From Wagnerdoeblera sp046292685 (GTDB taxonomy: Bacteria; Pseudomonadota; Alphaproteobacteria; Rhodobacterales; Rhodobacteraceae), in contig NZ_JBKBQM010000059.1 in assembly GCF_046292685.1 (NCBI RefSeq), forward strand, positions 1-17,845: a stretch of 17,845 nucleotides of DNA. Direction: 5' to 3'. Position numbers and translations under genes: made by a program. Under the pieces are notes generated by a model. The model did not search any database. It worked only from the letters and a program-made list of their open reading frames with translations, and was not told where the DNA came from. This document shows, piece by piece, positions 7,245 through 15,430 of this stretch (position 1 is the first letter of the stretch; each line of letters starts with the position of its first letter).

Positions 7245-7819
7245 CCCGGTTCTTCTGGCTGCGCCATGCCCCCACCCACGAACGCGCCTTTACCGGCTGG
7301 CGCGATGTGCCGGCCGACCTGTCGGACCGCAACCTGATCGCCCGCGTCGCCCGCTTGCTGCCCACCGATGCGCTGGTGGTATCGTCCGACCTGATCCGCG
7401 CGCGCACCACGGCCGACGCCTTGACCGGCCCGCGCACACGGCTGCCCGACGACCCGGGCTTGCGCGAGTTCCATTTCGGCATCTGGGATGGGCAAATGTG
7501 GCACGAGGTGGCGGCCTCGGACCCCGAGCTGAGCCGCGCCTACTGGGAAACGCCGGGCGACATCGCCCCGCCAGGAGGCGAAAGCTGGAACATGGCCGAC
7601 GCGCGGATCGAAGCGGCCGTCCAGCGGCTGATTGCGGCGCATGCGGGCCGCAACATCGTGGTGGTGGCGCATTTCGGCACCATCCTCACACAGGTGGCGC
7701 GTGCCCGCGCGCAAAGCCCAAGCGAGGCGCTGGCACAACTTGTCGAACCGCTGTCGCTGACCGAAATCGTGGTCGACGGCGCCGAACGGCGGGTTCTGCG
7801 CGTCAATCACCTAGCGTAA
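7241..7819 (+). CDS. Histidine phosphatase family protein, possible CobC
   Basis: A 192-residue member of the histidine phosphatase (phosphoglycerate mutase-like) superfamily. The N-terminal motif is LRHAPTHE (7-14) with the phospho-acceptor His9. The usual RHG is RHA here. Arg53/Arg55 in SSDLIRART, Glu76 in LREFHFGIWDG (74-84) and His144 in VVAHFGTI (141-148) complete the expected pocket. The ATG overlaps the cobU stop (ATGA), so the two are almost certainly co-translated. This supports a role as alpha-ribazole-5'-phosphate (or adenosylcobalamin 5'-phosphate) phosphatase, CobC, in nucleotide-loop assembly. A general phosphatase merely carried in the operon cannot be ruled out from sequence. 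The downstream GC-rich imperfect hairpin (around 7820-7840) has no T-run. Confidence 0.85.
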   Translation: MTRFFWLRHAPTHERAFTGWRDVPADLSDRNLIARVARLLPTDALVVSSDLIRARTTADALTGPRTRLPDDPGLREFHFGIWDGQMWHEVAASDPELSRAYWETPGDIAPPGGESWNMADARIEAAVQRLIAAHAGRNIVVVAHFGTILTQVARARAQSPSEALAQLVEPLSLTEIVVDGAERRVLRVNHLA

Positions 7820-7842
7820 ACCGGGCAGGATCGCTGCCGGCG

Positions 7843-7871
7843 TTGTGAAGTGCCCCCCCATGCGTTACGAT
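7843..7871 (+). promoter_or_regulatory. Candidate sigma-70 promoter of the M48-like gene
   Basis: TTGTGA (7843-7848) is followed after exactly 17 bases by TACGAT (7866-7871). Each hexamer matches the consensus at four of six positions and the spacing is optimal. It lies in the 102-base gap after the phosphatase gene, about 50 bases before the next ATG. This would let the M48-like gene be expressed apart from the cob pair. The evidence is sequence match only. Confidence 0.4.
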
Positions 7872-7921
7872 GCGCGGAAAACACAAGGCAGGGCACCGGC
7901 CAACGGTGCACGCGGGGCAGC

Positions 7922-8953
7922 ATGACCGCTCTGAAGAAATACGCGAGGTTGGAGGCCACCGGCCTTTGGCGCGCCTCGCCCGATGCCCAGCGGCGCGAGG
8001 TTGCCGTGGCCTTCGGCGATGCCACGCTTGTTCTGTCGGAACTGCGGGGAACGGGGGCGGCAATCACCCATTGGTCGCTGTCGGCGGTGGAACGGCGCAA
8101 CCCCGGGCAGTTGCCGGCGCTTTATGCGCCTTCGTCCGATCCGCTGGCCGAGACGCTGGAAATGGACGACCCCGCCATGATCGAAGCCATCGAAACCGTG
8201 CGCGCGGCGCTGGCGCGCCGGCGGCCGCGGCGAGGACGGCTGCGGTTCGGCGTGGTGGCGGCCACCGTTGCGGCGGTGGCTGCGCTGGGGCTGTTCTGGT
8301 TGCCGGGCGCCCTGGTCGAACACGCGGCTCGCGTCGTGCCCTTCGTCAAGCGGCAGGAAATCGGCCGGACCCTGCTTGCCGGCATGGAACGCTATACGGG
8401 CGCACCCTGCGCCAGCCCGGAAGGCGCCGCGGTGCTCGAACGACTGGCAGAGCGGCTGTTCGACGGCGACGGCACCCGTATCGTGGTGTTGCGCGATGGC
8501 CTGCCGCCCGGCGCAGGCACGCAGGTGCCCGGAAGGCTGATGCTGGTGGACCGGCGGGTGCTGGAAAACCACGACGGCCCCGAGATTCTGGCCGCAACAC
8601 TCGTCGCCGAACGGCTGCGCGCCGACCTGTCGGACCCGCTGGTCCGGGTGCTGCGCGCTGCCGGCACCCGCGCCACCTTCGTGTTGCTGGCCACCGGTTC
8701 GGTTCCGGTCGAGGCCCTGTCTTCCCAGGCCCAGGCGCGCTTGCGCCCCGATACCGCCGCCGTCCCTGCCGAACCGCTGCTGGAGCGGCTGAAGGCGGCT
8801 GGGGTGCCCTCTACCCCCTATGCGCTGGCGCTAGACCCCACGGGGCGCGAGACGCTGGCCCTGATCGAGGCTGACCCTTTCCCGCCCGGTCAGGCAAGGC
8901 CCTTGCTGCCCGATGCCGACTGGCTGGCCTTGCAGGCCATTTGCGCGCGCTGA
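7922..8953 (+). CDS. Uncharacterised membrane protein with a degenerate M48 peptidase-like domain
   Basis: A 343-residue protein. An N-terminal soluble part (1-100) contains the hydrophilic pattern RREVAVAFGDATLVLSE (24-40) and THWSLSAVERRNPGQLPALY (49-68), which I recall as conserved in rhodobacterial hypothetical proteins. A basic stretch RRRPRRGRLR (99-108) precedes one membrane segment (about 109-128), so residues 130-343 should be periplasmic. That part recalls M48 metallopeptidases: LPGG-like VPGRLMLVDRRVLENHDGPEILAATLVAERLRAD (202-235) lines up with the motif order of the family, in which a PGG strand and a peptidase helix HExxH follow each other. Here HExxH reads AERLR (229-233), so both zinc-ligand histidines are absent and catalysis is unlikely. 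The start at 7922 is the first ATG after the candidate promoter. The role is unknown. Confidence 0.8.
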   Translation: MTALKKYARLEATGLWRASPDAQRREVAVAFGDATLVLSELRGTGAAITHWSLSAVERRNPGQLPALYAPSSDPLAETLEMDDPAMIEAIETVRAALARRRPRRGRLRFGVVAATVAAVAALGLFWLPGALVEHAARVVPFVKRQEIGRTLLAGMERYTGAPCASPEGAAVLERLAERLFDGDGTRIVVLRDGLPPGAGTQVPGRLMLVDRRVLENHDGPEILAATLVAERLRADLSDPLVRVLRAAGTRATFVLLATGSVPVEALSSQAQARLRPDTAAVPAEPLLERLKAAGVPSTPYALALDPTGRETLALIEADPFPPGQARPLLPDADWLALQAICAR

Positions 8954-8983
8954 CCTGCCCCGCGACGCCGGCAACCCGCTGGA

Positions 8984-10168
8984 TCAGCGCCGCAGGATGG
9001 CGTCGCCAAAGCCGGCCGCGCGCACGGTCTGCAACACCGACTGCGCCTGACCGGGGGCATCGAAGGGCCCGGCCTGCACCACCTGCACGGGCTTGCCCTT
9101 GATGTGGCTGCGGCTGACCTGCACCGGAAGACCCAAGGCCTGCAGCCGCGCCACGGCCCGGGCTGCATTTTCGGGCACGCCGAAACTGCCCACCTGCACG
9201 AAGCGTCCCGCCGCCACCGAGGCCGGGCGCGGCGTCACCGGCGCCGACATGGAGCTGGCAACCGACCTGCGCGGCTGGGCATAGGCGGGGTCGCGCAGCT
9301 TTTGCGGCGGCCGATCCGTCCAGATCTGCAGCATCTGCTGGTGCCCCTGCGGGGTGCCGGCCGCCCGGTTCGGGTTCAGCCGGTCATCGCGCCAGGCCGG
9401 CTTGAACCCGGCCGGCGGGGCCATCAGATCGGTTTCGGCCATGCGCACCGGCACGGCCTGCGACGCGGCCCGGATTTCGGCCATGCGCTCGATATCGCCG
9501 GGACGCAGGCCGGTCAGCCGGTGCGGTCCGCTGGCGCAAACCAGCATGCTGCCGCCCCGGTGCAGCGGATAGACCTTGCCGAACGGGGCATAGTCCGGGC
9601 ACCCGGCGGTGCGGCTGATCGGCTCGGCCGGTTGCCGGGCGGCGCCGGCCACCGGCGCGGGGGCCACCGTGGCAGCCGGCGCCGGCCAAGGCACAGCCGG
9701 TGTCGCCGCAGGGGCAGGCGCCGTCGCCACACGGGCAGGCTGCAAGGGCGTCGGTGCGCCATAGGTCACGGGCGGCGGCACGTAAGAGGCCGCCGGCACC
9801 GTCCCACGCGCCGGGCTGCGCGGCACCGGGGCCGGCGCAGTCGGAGCCGGTGCCGGGGCGGCCGCCACAACCTGCGGCGCCGGCTGCACCGGCTCGGCCG
9901 GGGCCGCCAGTTCGCGGCGCGCCGCGGCCATCACGCCAAGGCTGGGGGGCTGGCCGCAGATTGGCTGGCGGTTGCGGTCGATCCGTGCGACCCAGTTCAC
10001 TTGTCCGCCGTGCCCGGCCCGGATGAACAGGCACCCGCGGCTATCGACATATTGCTGCCCGGCAAAGTCTGCCGGGGGCAATTCGGCCGGGGCGCGGCCC
10101 TGAGCCTGAGCGAAAGTGACAAACGAAAAGGTCGCGACAATCGCAACCGACGAAAGCTTCAGCAGCAT
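8984..10168 (-). CDS. Exported SPOR-domain protein
   Basis: A 394-residue protein with a signal peptide (1-22, ending AQA). A small N-terminal domain holds two cysteines (SRGCLFIR Cys46; PICGQPPS Cys71). A long Pro/Ala/Val-rich linker spans about 88-185. A second short region has Cys190 and Cys211, and a C-terminal SPOR domain (about 321-394) begins RFVQVGSFGVPENAARAVARL. SPOR domains bind glycan strands stripped of stem peptides, so this protein should localise to the septum or other sites of wall remodelling. The four cysteines could form two disulfides in the periplasm. The ATG at 10168 is set by the signal peptide and an AGGGGGTGG ribosome binding site. It follows upp by 78 bases on the same strand and converges with the M48-like gene, 30 bases between stops. 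The specific function of the N-terminal half is unknown. Confidence 0.87.
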   Translation of the reverse strand: MLLKLSSVAIVATFSFVTFAQAQGRAPAELPPADFAGQQYVDSRGCLFIRAGHGGQVNWVARIDRNRQPICGQPPSLGVMAAARRELAAPAEPVQPAPQVVAAAPAPAPTAPAPVPRSPARGTVPAASYVPPPVTYGAPTPLQPARVATAPAPAATPAVPWPAPAATVAPAPVAGAARQPAEPISRTAGCPDYAPFGKVYPLHRGGSMLVCASGPHRLTGLRPGDIERMAEIRAASQAVPVRMAETDLMAPPAGFKPAWRDDRLNPNRAAGTPQGHQQMLQIWTDRPPQKLRDPAYAQPRRSVASSMSAPVTPRPASVAAGRFVQVGSFGVPENAARAVARLQALGLPVQVSRSHIKGKPVQVVQAGPFDAPGQAQSVLQTVRAAGFGDAILRR

Positions 10169-10206
10169 GGACCACCCCCTGGCAGTTCCGGCCATCATGG
10201 CGGCGT

Positions 10207-10238
10207 TTGCCTTGCGAGGCAAGGGCCGCAAGCCCTTG
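10207..10238 (-). terminator. Tandem hairpins after upp
   Basis: Two adjoining stem-loops lie just past the upp stop codon. CAAGGGC/GCCCTTG (10220-10226 and 10232-10238) is a perfect 7-bp stem with a 5-base loop. TTGCCT/AGGCAA (10207-10212 and 10217-10222) is a 6-bp stem with a 4-base loop. They share bases 10220-10222 and so are mutually exclusive. No T-run follows on the minus strand, so this may be a weak terminator or attenuating structure before the SPOR gene rather than a classical intrinsic terminator. Confidence 0.35.
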
Positions 10239-10246
10239 GCGGTGCC

Positions 10247-10879
10247 TTACTTCGTGCCGAACATCCGGTCGCCGGCATCGCCAAGACCCGGCACGATGTA
10301 GCCGTGGTCGTTCAGATGGCTGTCGACCGCGGCGGTCACGATGGGCACGTCGGGGTGCGCGGCCTTCATGCGGGCAATCCCTTCGGGCGCTGCCAGCAGA
10401 CACAGGAACCGGATGTTCTTTGCCCCCTTGGCCTTCAGCAGGTCCACCGCCGCAGCCGAGGAATTGCCCGTGGCCAGCATCGGGTCCACGACGATGGTGA
10501 TGCGTTCGTCCAGGGCATCGGGCACCTTGCAGTAATACTGCACCGGCTGCAGCGTCTCGGGGTCGCGATAGAGCCCGATGAAGCCGACCCGCGCCGCCGG
10601 GATCAGTTCCAGGATGCCGTCCAGCAACCCGTTGCCCGCCCGCAGGATGCTGATGAGCGCCAGCTTCTTGCCCTCGATGCTCGGGGCCTCCATCGGCTCC
10701 AGCGGCGTTTCGATGTGGCGGGTCGTCATCGGCAACTCGCGCGTCACCTCGTAGGCCAGAAGCAGGCTGATTTCCCGCAAGAGCTGGCGAAAGGTCTTGG
10801 TCGAGGTCTCCTTGTCGCGCATGATCGACAGCTTGTGCTGCACCAGCGGATGGGTGACGACGGTCAGATGGTCCAGCAT
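10247..10879 (-). CDS. upp: Uracil phosphoribosyltransferase
   Basis: A 210-residue cytoplasmic enzyme that makes UMP from uracil and PRPP, the usual length for Upp. The N-terminus HPLVQHKLSIMRDKETST (10-27) is characteristic. ISILRAGNGLLDGIL (76-90) forms part of the active site, the PRPP loop is VDPMLATGNSS (131-141), and the uracil-binding segment is GYIVPGLGDAGDR (193-205). Its ATG shares one base with the add stop codon (TGATG on the minus strand), so translation is coupled to add. It uses the uracil released by the DeoA-type phosphorylase reaction on deoxyuridine encoded upstream in the same cluster. Confidence 0.97.
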   Translation of the reverse strand: MLDHLTVVTHPLVQHKLSIMRDKETSTKTFRQLLREISLLLAYEVTRELPMTTRHIETPLEPMEAPSIEGKKLALISILRAGNGLLDGILELIPAARVGFIGLYRDPETLQPVQYYCKVPDALDERITIVVDPMLATGNSSAAAVDLLKAKGAKNIRFLCLLAAPEGIARMKAAHPDVPIVTAAVDSHLNDHGYIVPGLGDAGDRMFGTK

Positions 10880-11853
10880 CAGGCGGCCTCCAGCTTCTTG
10901 GCAATGCGCGCACGGGTATCGGCGTCGCAGAAGGCGGCGTCAAGCGCGATGCGGTTCAGGCGGCGGAACTGGCCTTCGTCCCAGTCGAAGGCGCGGTGCA
11001 ATTCGGCATACTCGCGTTCCATCGTTGTGTGGAAAAAGGGCGGGTCGTCGGTGGACACCGTCACCTTCACCCCGCGCCGGTCCAGCTCGGCAATCGGGTG
11101 CTTGCGCCACGAAGGGAACACGCCCAGCGCGACGTTCGACCCCGGGCAGACCTCCAGCACGGTGCCCCGCTCGGCCAGTTCGTCCACCAGCGCCAGATCC
11201 TCGATGGCGCGCACCCCATGCCCGATGCGTTCCACCCCCAGATCGCGCAAGGCATCGCGGATGCTGTCCGGCCCGCCCCATTCCCCGGCATGAGCGGTCA
11301 GGCGCAAGCCCGCCTCGCGGGCGCAATCGAAGGCCCAGGCGAAATCTCCGGGCTTGCCGGCCTTTTCATCCCCCGCAAGGCCGAAGCCGGTAATGAAATC
11401 GCCCACCGTCTCGGCCGCACAGACCGCGGTTTCCCGCGCCTTGTCGGGGCCGAAGTGCCGGATGCAGGTGACGATGCCGCGCAGCTCTGGGCCGCCTTGT
11501 GCCGCCACCGCTGCTGCCGCCTCCTGCATCGCCGCCAGATACTCGCGCCAGGCCCCCACATCGCGCCCGCCGCAGAAATCGGGGCTGAGGAAGGTTTCGG
11601 CATAGACAACACCCGAGGCAGCGCATTCCTCCAGCACCGCCCGGGTCAGGCGGGCATAATCGGCCGGGCTGGTCAGCACCGATGTCGCAGCCTCATAGAC
11701 CTTCAGGAAGTGCCAGAAGTCGGTGTAGCTGTAATTCCCCTGCGCGTCGAAGATGCCGCCGATGTCGATGGACTTTTCCTTTGCCAGCCCGCGGACAAAG
11801 GCAGGGGGCGCCGCGCCTTCCAGATGCAGATGCAGTTCGATTTTCGGCAGCAT
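10879..11853 (-). CDS. add: Adenosine deaminase
   Basis: A 324-residue zinc amidohydrolase converting adenosine (or deoxyadenosine) to inosine. The metal-binding HLH of ELHLHLEGA (His8, His10), His188 and Glu191 in TAHAGEWGG, His212 in RIGHGVRA, and Asp269-Asp270 in STDDPPFF are all in place. CPGSN at 236-240 differs from the CPTSN or CPLSN seen in well-known adenosine and adenine deaminases, so substrate choice between adenosine and adenine is not fully settled. The ATG at 11853 has AGGCGAGG just upstream; an ATG five codons earlier would place that ribosome binding site inside the gene. It overlaps upp by one base and lies 103 bases after deoB, behind a structured spacer. Confidence 0.92.
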   Translation of the reverse strand: MLPKIELHLHLEGAAPPAFVRGLAKEKSIDIGGIFDAQGNYSYTDFWHFLKVYEAATSVLTSPADYARLTRAVLEECAASGVVYAETFLSPDFCGGRDVGAWREYLAAMQEAAAAVAAQGGPELRGIVTCIRHFGPDKARETAVCAAETVGDFITGFGLAGDEKAGKPGDFAWAFDCAREAGLRLTAHAGEWGGPDSIRDALRDLGVERIGHGVRAIEDLALVDELAERGTVLEVCPGSNVALGVFPSWRKHPIAELDRRGVKVTVSTDDPPFFHTTMEREYAELHRAFDWDEGQFRRLNRIALDAAFCDADTRARIAKKLEAA

Positions 11854-11864
11854 GCCCTCGCCTC

Positions 11865-11894
11865 TCATTTTCTGTCTCTAAATATCCCGGGGGC
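11865..11894 (-). promoter_or_regulatory. GATATTT-type motif in the add leader
   Basis: The minus strand reads a C/G tract ending in GGGATATTTAGAGACAG and an A-rich run just before the add ribosome binding site. From memory, GGATATTT followed by an A/G-rich stretch after a GC-rich hairpin recurs in many intergenic regions of Rhodobacteraceae. I see only one copy in this window. Whether it acts at the DNA or RNA level is unknown. Confidence 0.35.
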
Positions 11895-11933
11895 GCCTGT
11901 TGGTGCGCCATCGGTTCAAGAACCGACAGGCGC
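11893..11933. repeat. Nested inverted repeats in the deoB-add spacer
   Basis: Perfect 8-bp outer arms GCGCCTGT (11893-11900) and ACAGGCGC (11926-11933) enclose a near-perfect palindrome TCGGTTC-AA-GAACCGA (11911-11926). The two structures share base 11926, so they compete at the edge. In RNA a long outer stem with an internal hairpin can form. A cruciform or operator role at the DNA level is the alternative. It lies between deoB and add and may set a processing or attenuation point within the operon. Confidence 0.5.
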
Positions 11934-11934
11934 G

Positions 11935-11948
11935 GGGGGCTGGCCCCC
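11935..11948 (-). terminator. GC hairpin just after deoB
   Basis: A 5-bp GGGGG/CCCCC stem with a 4-base loop lies 8 bases past the deoB stop codon. It resembles the hairpin after the FzlA-like gene at 1-18. No T-run follows on the minus strand, and the next gene of the same pathway lies close by, so partial termination or 3' end protection is more likely than full termination. Confidence 0.3.
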
Positions 11949-11956
11949 AGGCCCTG

Positions 11957-13153
<1,197 letters not shown>

Positions 13154-13154
13154 C

Positions 13155-14462
13155 TCAGGCCACCCGCCCCTGAACAAGGTCGGGCGCATCCGCACCGTCG
13201 CCCAGCACATAGGCGGCCTGAACCGCAGCAATCGCCCGTTCGGCCGCCGCTTCGGTAGCCGCATGGACGACTGCAAGCGGATCGCCCGGCCCAACATTCA
13301 TTCCGATGCCCTTGAGCTCGGAAAACCCTACGCGCGGGTCGATGGCGTCGCCGTTGCGCAATCGACCGCCGCCCAGATGCACCACCGCCTCGCCCACCGC
13401 CCGGGTGTCGATGCGGGCGACGATGCCCTGCCCGAGCGCCGGCACATCGCGCACCACCGGCGCAGCAGGCAGATGGTCGCGCCAGCGTTCCAGAAAATCG
13501 GCCGGGCCGCCTTGCGCCGCCACCATGCGGGCAAGGCGTTCCGCTGCGCGGCCCGAACGGATCGCGGAAATGATGCGCTGCCCGCCGGTCGCAGCATCGG
13601 GCGCCGCCCCGCACAGGGCCAGAAGCTCGCCGCCCAGCGCCTCGGTCAGATCCCACAGGCGCTGGTTCACCGGATCGCAGGTCAGGGCGCCCATGACCTC
13701 GGCCACCTCAACCGCATTGCCGGCATTGCAGGCCAGCGGCTGATCCATATCGGTAATCAGCGCACTGGTGCGGCACCCGGCGCCTATCGCCGTATCCACC
13801 AGCGCCCGCGCCAGCGCCTGCGCCTGATCGGCCGAAGGCAGGAAGGCGCCCGAGCCGACCTTGACATCCAGCACCAGGGCCTCCAGCCCCGCCGAAAGCT
13901 TCTTGGACAGGATCGAGGCGGTAATCAGGTCGATCGACTCGACCGTCGCCGTCACGTCGCGGATCGCGTAAAGCCGCCGGTCGGCCGGCGCGATTTCGCC
14001 GGTCGCGGCCACGATGGCACAGCCCACCTCGGCCACGATGCGGCGGAAGTCGGTTTCGGACTGGTCCACGGTGTAGCCCGGAATCGCCTCGAGCTTGTCC
14101 AGCGTGCCGCCGGTATGTCCAAGCCCGCGCCCCGAAACCATCGGCACATAGACCCCGCATTCGGCCAGCGCCGGCGCCAGCAGCAACGAGATGGAATCGC
14201 CCACCCCGCCGGTCGAATGCTTGTCGACCACCGGCGCATCCATCCGCCAGGTCAGAACCCGGCCGGTGTCGCGCATGGCCCGGGTCAGCGCCACGCGCCC
14301 CGGCTCGCCCAGGCCTTTCAGCAGCACCGCCATCGCAAAGGCCCCGGCCTGGGCATCGGTCACCCCGCCCGTGGCCAGCCCTTGCGCAAACCATTGCAGG
14401 TCGGCCACCGAAGGCGACCCGCCATCGCGCACAGTCGCAATGATGCGGCGCGCGTCGCTCAT
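13155..14462 (-). CDS. deoA: Thymidine phosphorylase
   Basis: A 435-residue pyrimidine-nucleoside phosphorylase that splits thymidine or deoxyuridine with phosphate into the base and deoxyribose 1-phosphate. The phosphate-binding segment DKHSTGGVGDS lies at 80-90 and the family signature SGRGLGHTGGTLDKLEAIPG at 110-129. The catalytic-site segment IRDVTATVESIDLITASILSKK lies around 167-188. Length is as expected for DeoA. The ATG at 14462 overlaps the cdd stop (ATGA). The frame upstream to 14627 is merely open and antisense-like in composition. It sits between cdd and deoB in a contiguous catabolic operon. A broader pyrimidine phosphorylase acting also on uridine is possible. Confidence 0.96.
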   Translation of the reverse strand: MSDARRIIATVRDGGSPSVADLQWFAQGLATGGVTDAQAGAFAMAVLLKGLGEPGRVALTRAMRDTGRVLTWRMDAPVVDKHSTGGVGDSISLLLAPALAECGVYVPMVSGRGLGHTGGTLDKLEAIPGYTVDQSETDFRRIVAEVGCAIVAATGEIAPADRRLYAIRDVTATVESIDLITASILSKKLSAGLEALVLDVKVGSGAFLPSADQAQALARALVDTAIGAGCRTSALITDMDQPLACNAGNAVEVAEVMGALTCDPVNQRLWDLTEALGGELLALCGAAPDAATGGQRIISAIRSGRAAERLARMVAAQGGPADFLERWRDHLPAAPVVRDVPALGQGIVARIDTRAVGEAVVHLGGGRLRNGDAIDPRVGFSELKGIGMNVGPGDPLAVVHAATEAAAERAIAAVQAAYVLGDGADAPDLVQGRVA

Positions 14463-14851
14463 GTCCGGTCCATGTGCGCGGGGGTGAAGGCGCCGGGCAG
14501 CAAAGCGCCGATGGTGGTGGTCAGGCTTTGGCCATCGGTGGTGCACAGCGTGACCGGGGTTTCGGGCTGGCCGAACTCGGCCAGCTTTTGCCGGCATCCG
14601 CCGCAAGGCGGGACCGGTGCGGGGCAATCGGCGATGACCAGAACTTCGGTCAACCGCGTTTCACCGGCGGCCACCATTGCGGCAATCGCGCCGGCCTCGG
14701 CGCAGGTGCCTTCGGGATAGGCCGCATTTTCGACATTGCAGCCGCGGTAGATGGCACCCGAGGCGCCGCGCACCGCCGCCCCCACCTTGAAACGGGAATA
14801 GGGCACCCAGGCGTTTTCGCGCACTTCGGTAGCAGCTTGCAACAGTGACAT
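14459..14851 (-). CDS. cdd: Cytidine deaminase
   Basis: A 130-residue zinc enzyme of the small homotetrameric class, converting cytidine and deoxycytidine to uridine and deoxyuridine. FKVGAAV (21-27), CNVENAAYPEGTCAE (38-52, zinc ligand Cys50 and proton-shuttle Glu52) and PCGGCRQ (82-88, Cys83 and Cys86) are the full active-site set. It is the first gene of the tightly joined cdd-deoA-deoB group and overlaps deoA by 4 bases. A GAGGGG ribosome binding site lies very close to the ATG, and a candidate promoter sits in the 60-base gap behind the SRPBCC gene. Confidence 0.97.
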   Translation of the reverse strand: MSLLQAATEVRENAWVPYSRFKVGAAVRGASGAIYRGCNVENAAYPEGTCAEAGAIAAMVAAGETRLTEVLVIADCPAPVPPCGGCRQKLAEFGQPETPVTLCTTDGQSLTTTIGALLPGAFTPAHMDRT

Positions 14852-14877
14852 GACCCCTCGCGGCGTTGGAAAGCAGC

Positions 14878-14906
14878 ATCCTGACGCGCGGCGAAGAATT
14901 TGTCCA
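14878..14906 (-). promoter_or_regulatory. Candidate sigma-70 promoter of the cdd operon
   Basis: On the minus strand TGGACA (14901-14906, five of six to the -35 consensus) is followed after 17 bases by CAGGAT (14878-14883, three of six to -10). The cdd ATG lies 27 bases beyond. Position in the short gap before the operon supports it; the weak -10 argues for caution. Read-through from nudC and the SRPBCC gene is the alternative. Confidence 0.3.
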
Positions 14907-14911
14907 GATGG

Positions 14912-15376
14912 TCAGAATCCAGCCTTCTGCCCGCGGGCGCGCGCCTCGATCATGGTGGCAAGCTGGGCAACGCGCGCCTGATACTTGCGCACGACCCGGC
15001 CACGCGCAAGCTTCATCGATTGCAGGAACAACCGCGCGGCCAGGCTGAGCGGCCGGACCTCGGTGGTCACGGTCATGCGCGTGCGGCGCGGGCCCAGCTC
15101 CAGCAGCTCCACCTGCATGTTGCCTTCGAGGTGGCGCCCCTCGCCGGAAAAGGCCAGCAGGCCCGCGGCCTCGATACGCTCTTGCCGGATGGTGACATGG
15201 CGCCGCTTGCCGCGAAAGACAAAAGCCACCTGCCAGGCCGGCACCTTGCCCTGGTCCTTGCGCTGCACCTCGGCGCCACGGCGCAGGGCCGCCCGCTCGA
15301 ACGCCTCGTAATCGGTCAGCACCGCCCAGACCCCGGCCACCGGAACCTCTATATCCTCGCGCGCGCCGAACTTCAT
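14912..15376 (-). CDS. SRPBCC-family protein
   Basis: A 154-residue protein with the outline of the START/Bet v1-like SRPBCC fold. The opening FGAREDIEVPVAGVWAVLTDYEAFERAALRRG (3-34) is the typical first strand and helix pair of polyketide cyclase and CoxG-like members. Alternating strands follow, then a long C-terminal helix (about 113-147, ending in a basic tail). There is no signal peptide or membrane segment. The fold binds hydrophobic ligands in a cavity, but nothing in the sequence identifies the ligand. The ATG at 15376 has a GGGGCAGGG ribosome binding site. It lies 54 bases after nudC and 60 bases before cdd on the same strand, so it may be cotranscribed with either. Function not assigned. 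Confidence 0.8.
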   Translation of the reverse strand: MKFGAREDIEVPVAGVWAVLTDYEAFERAALRRGAEVQRKDQGKVPAWQVAFVFRGKRRHVTIRQERIEAAGLLAFSGEGRHLEGNMQVELLELGPRRTRMTVTTEVRPLSLAARLFLQSMKLARGRVVRKYQARVAQLATMIEARARGQKAGF

Positions 15377-15430
15377 CCCCTGCCCTGCCCCTTGTCGTTG
15401 GTTCTTGCAGATATGGACCGAGCCGCCGGA

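Noticed and set aside
9640..9900. Repeated GCCGG-type short repeats
   Set aside because: They encode the Pro/Ala-rich linker of the SPOR protein and follow from codon bias, not a DNA repeat or CRISPR array.
9104..11293. 729-codon plus-strand open frame
   Set aside because: It lies opposite the SPOR gene, upp and part of add, all of which have clear family motifs. Its translation is Arg/His/Gly-rich and matches no family I know.
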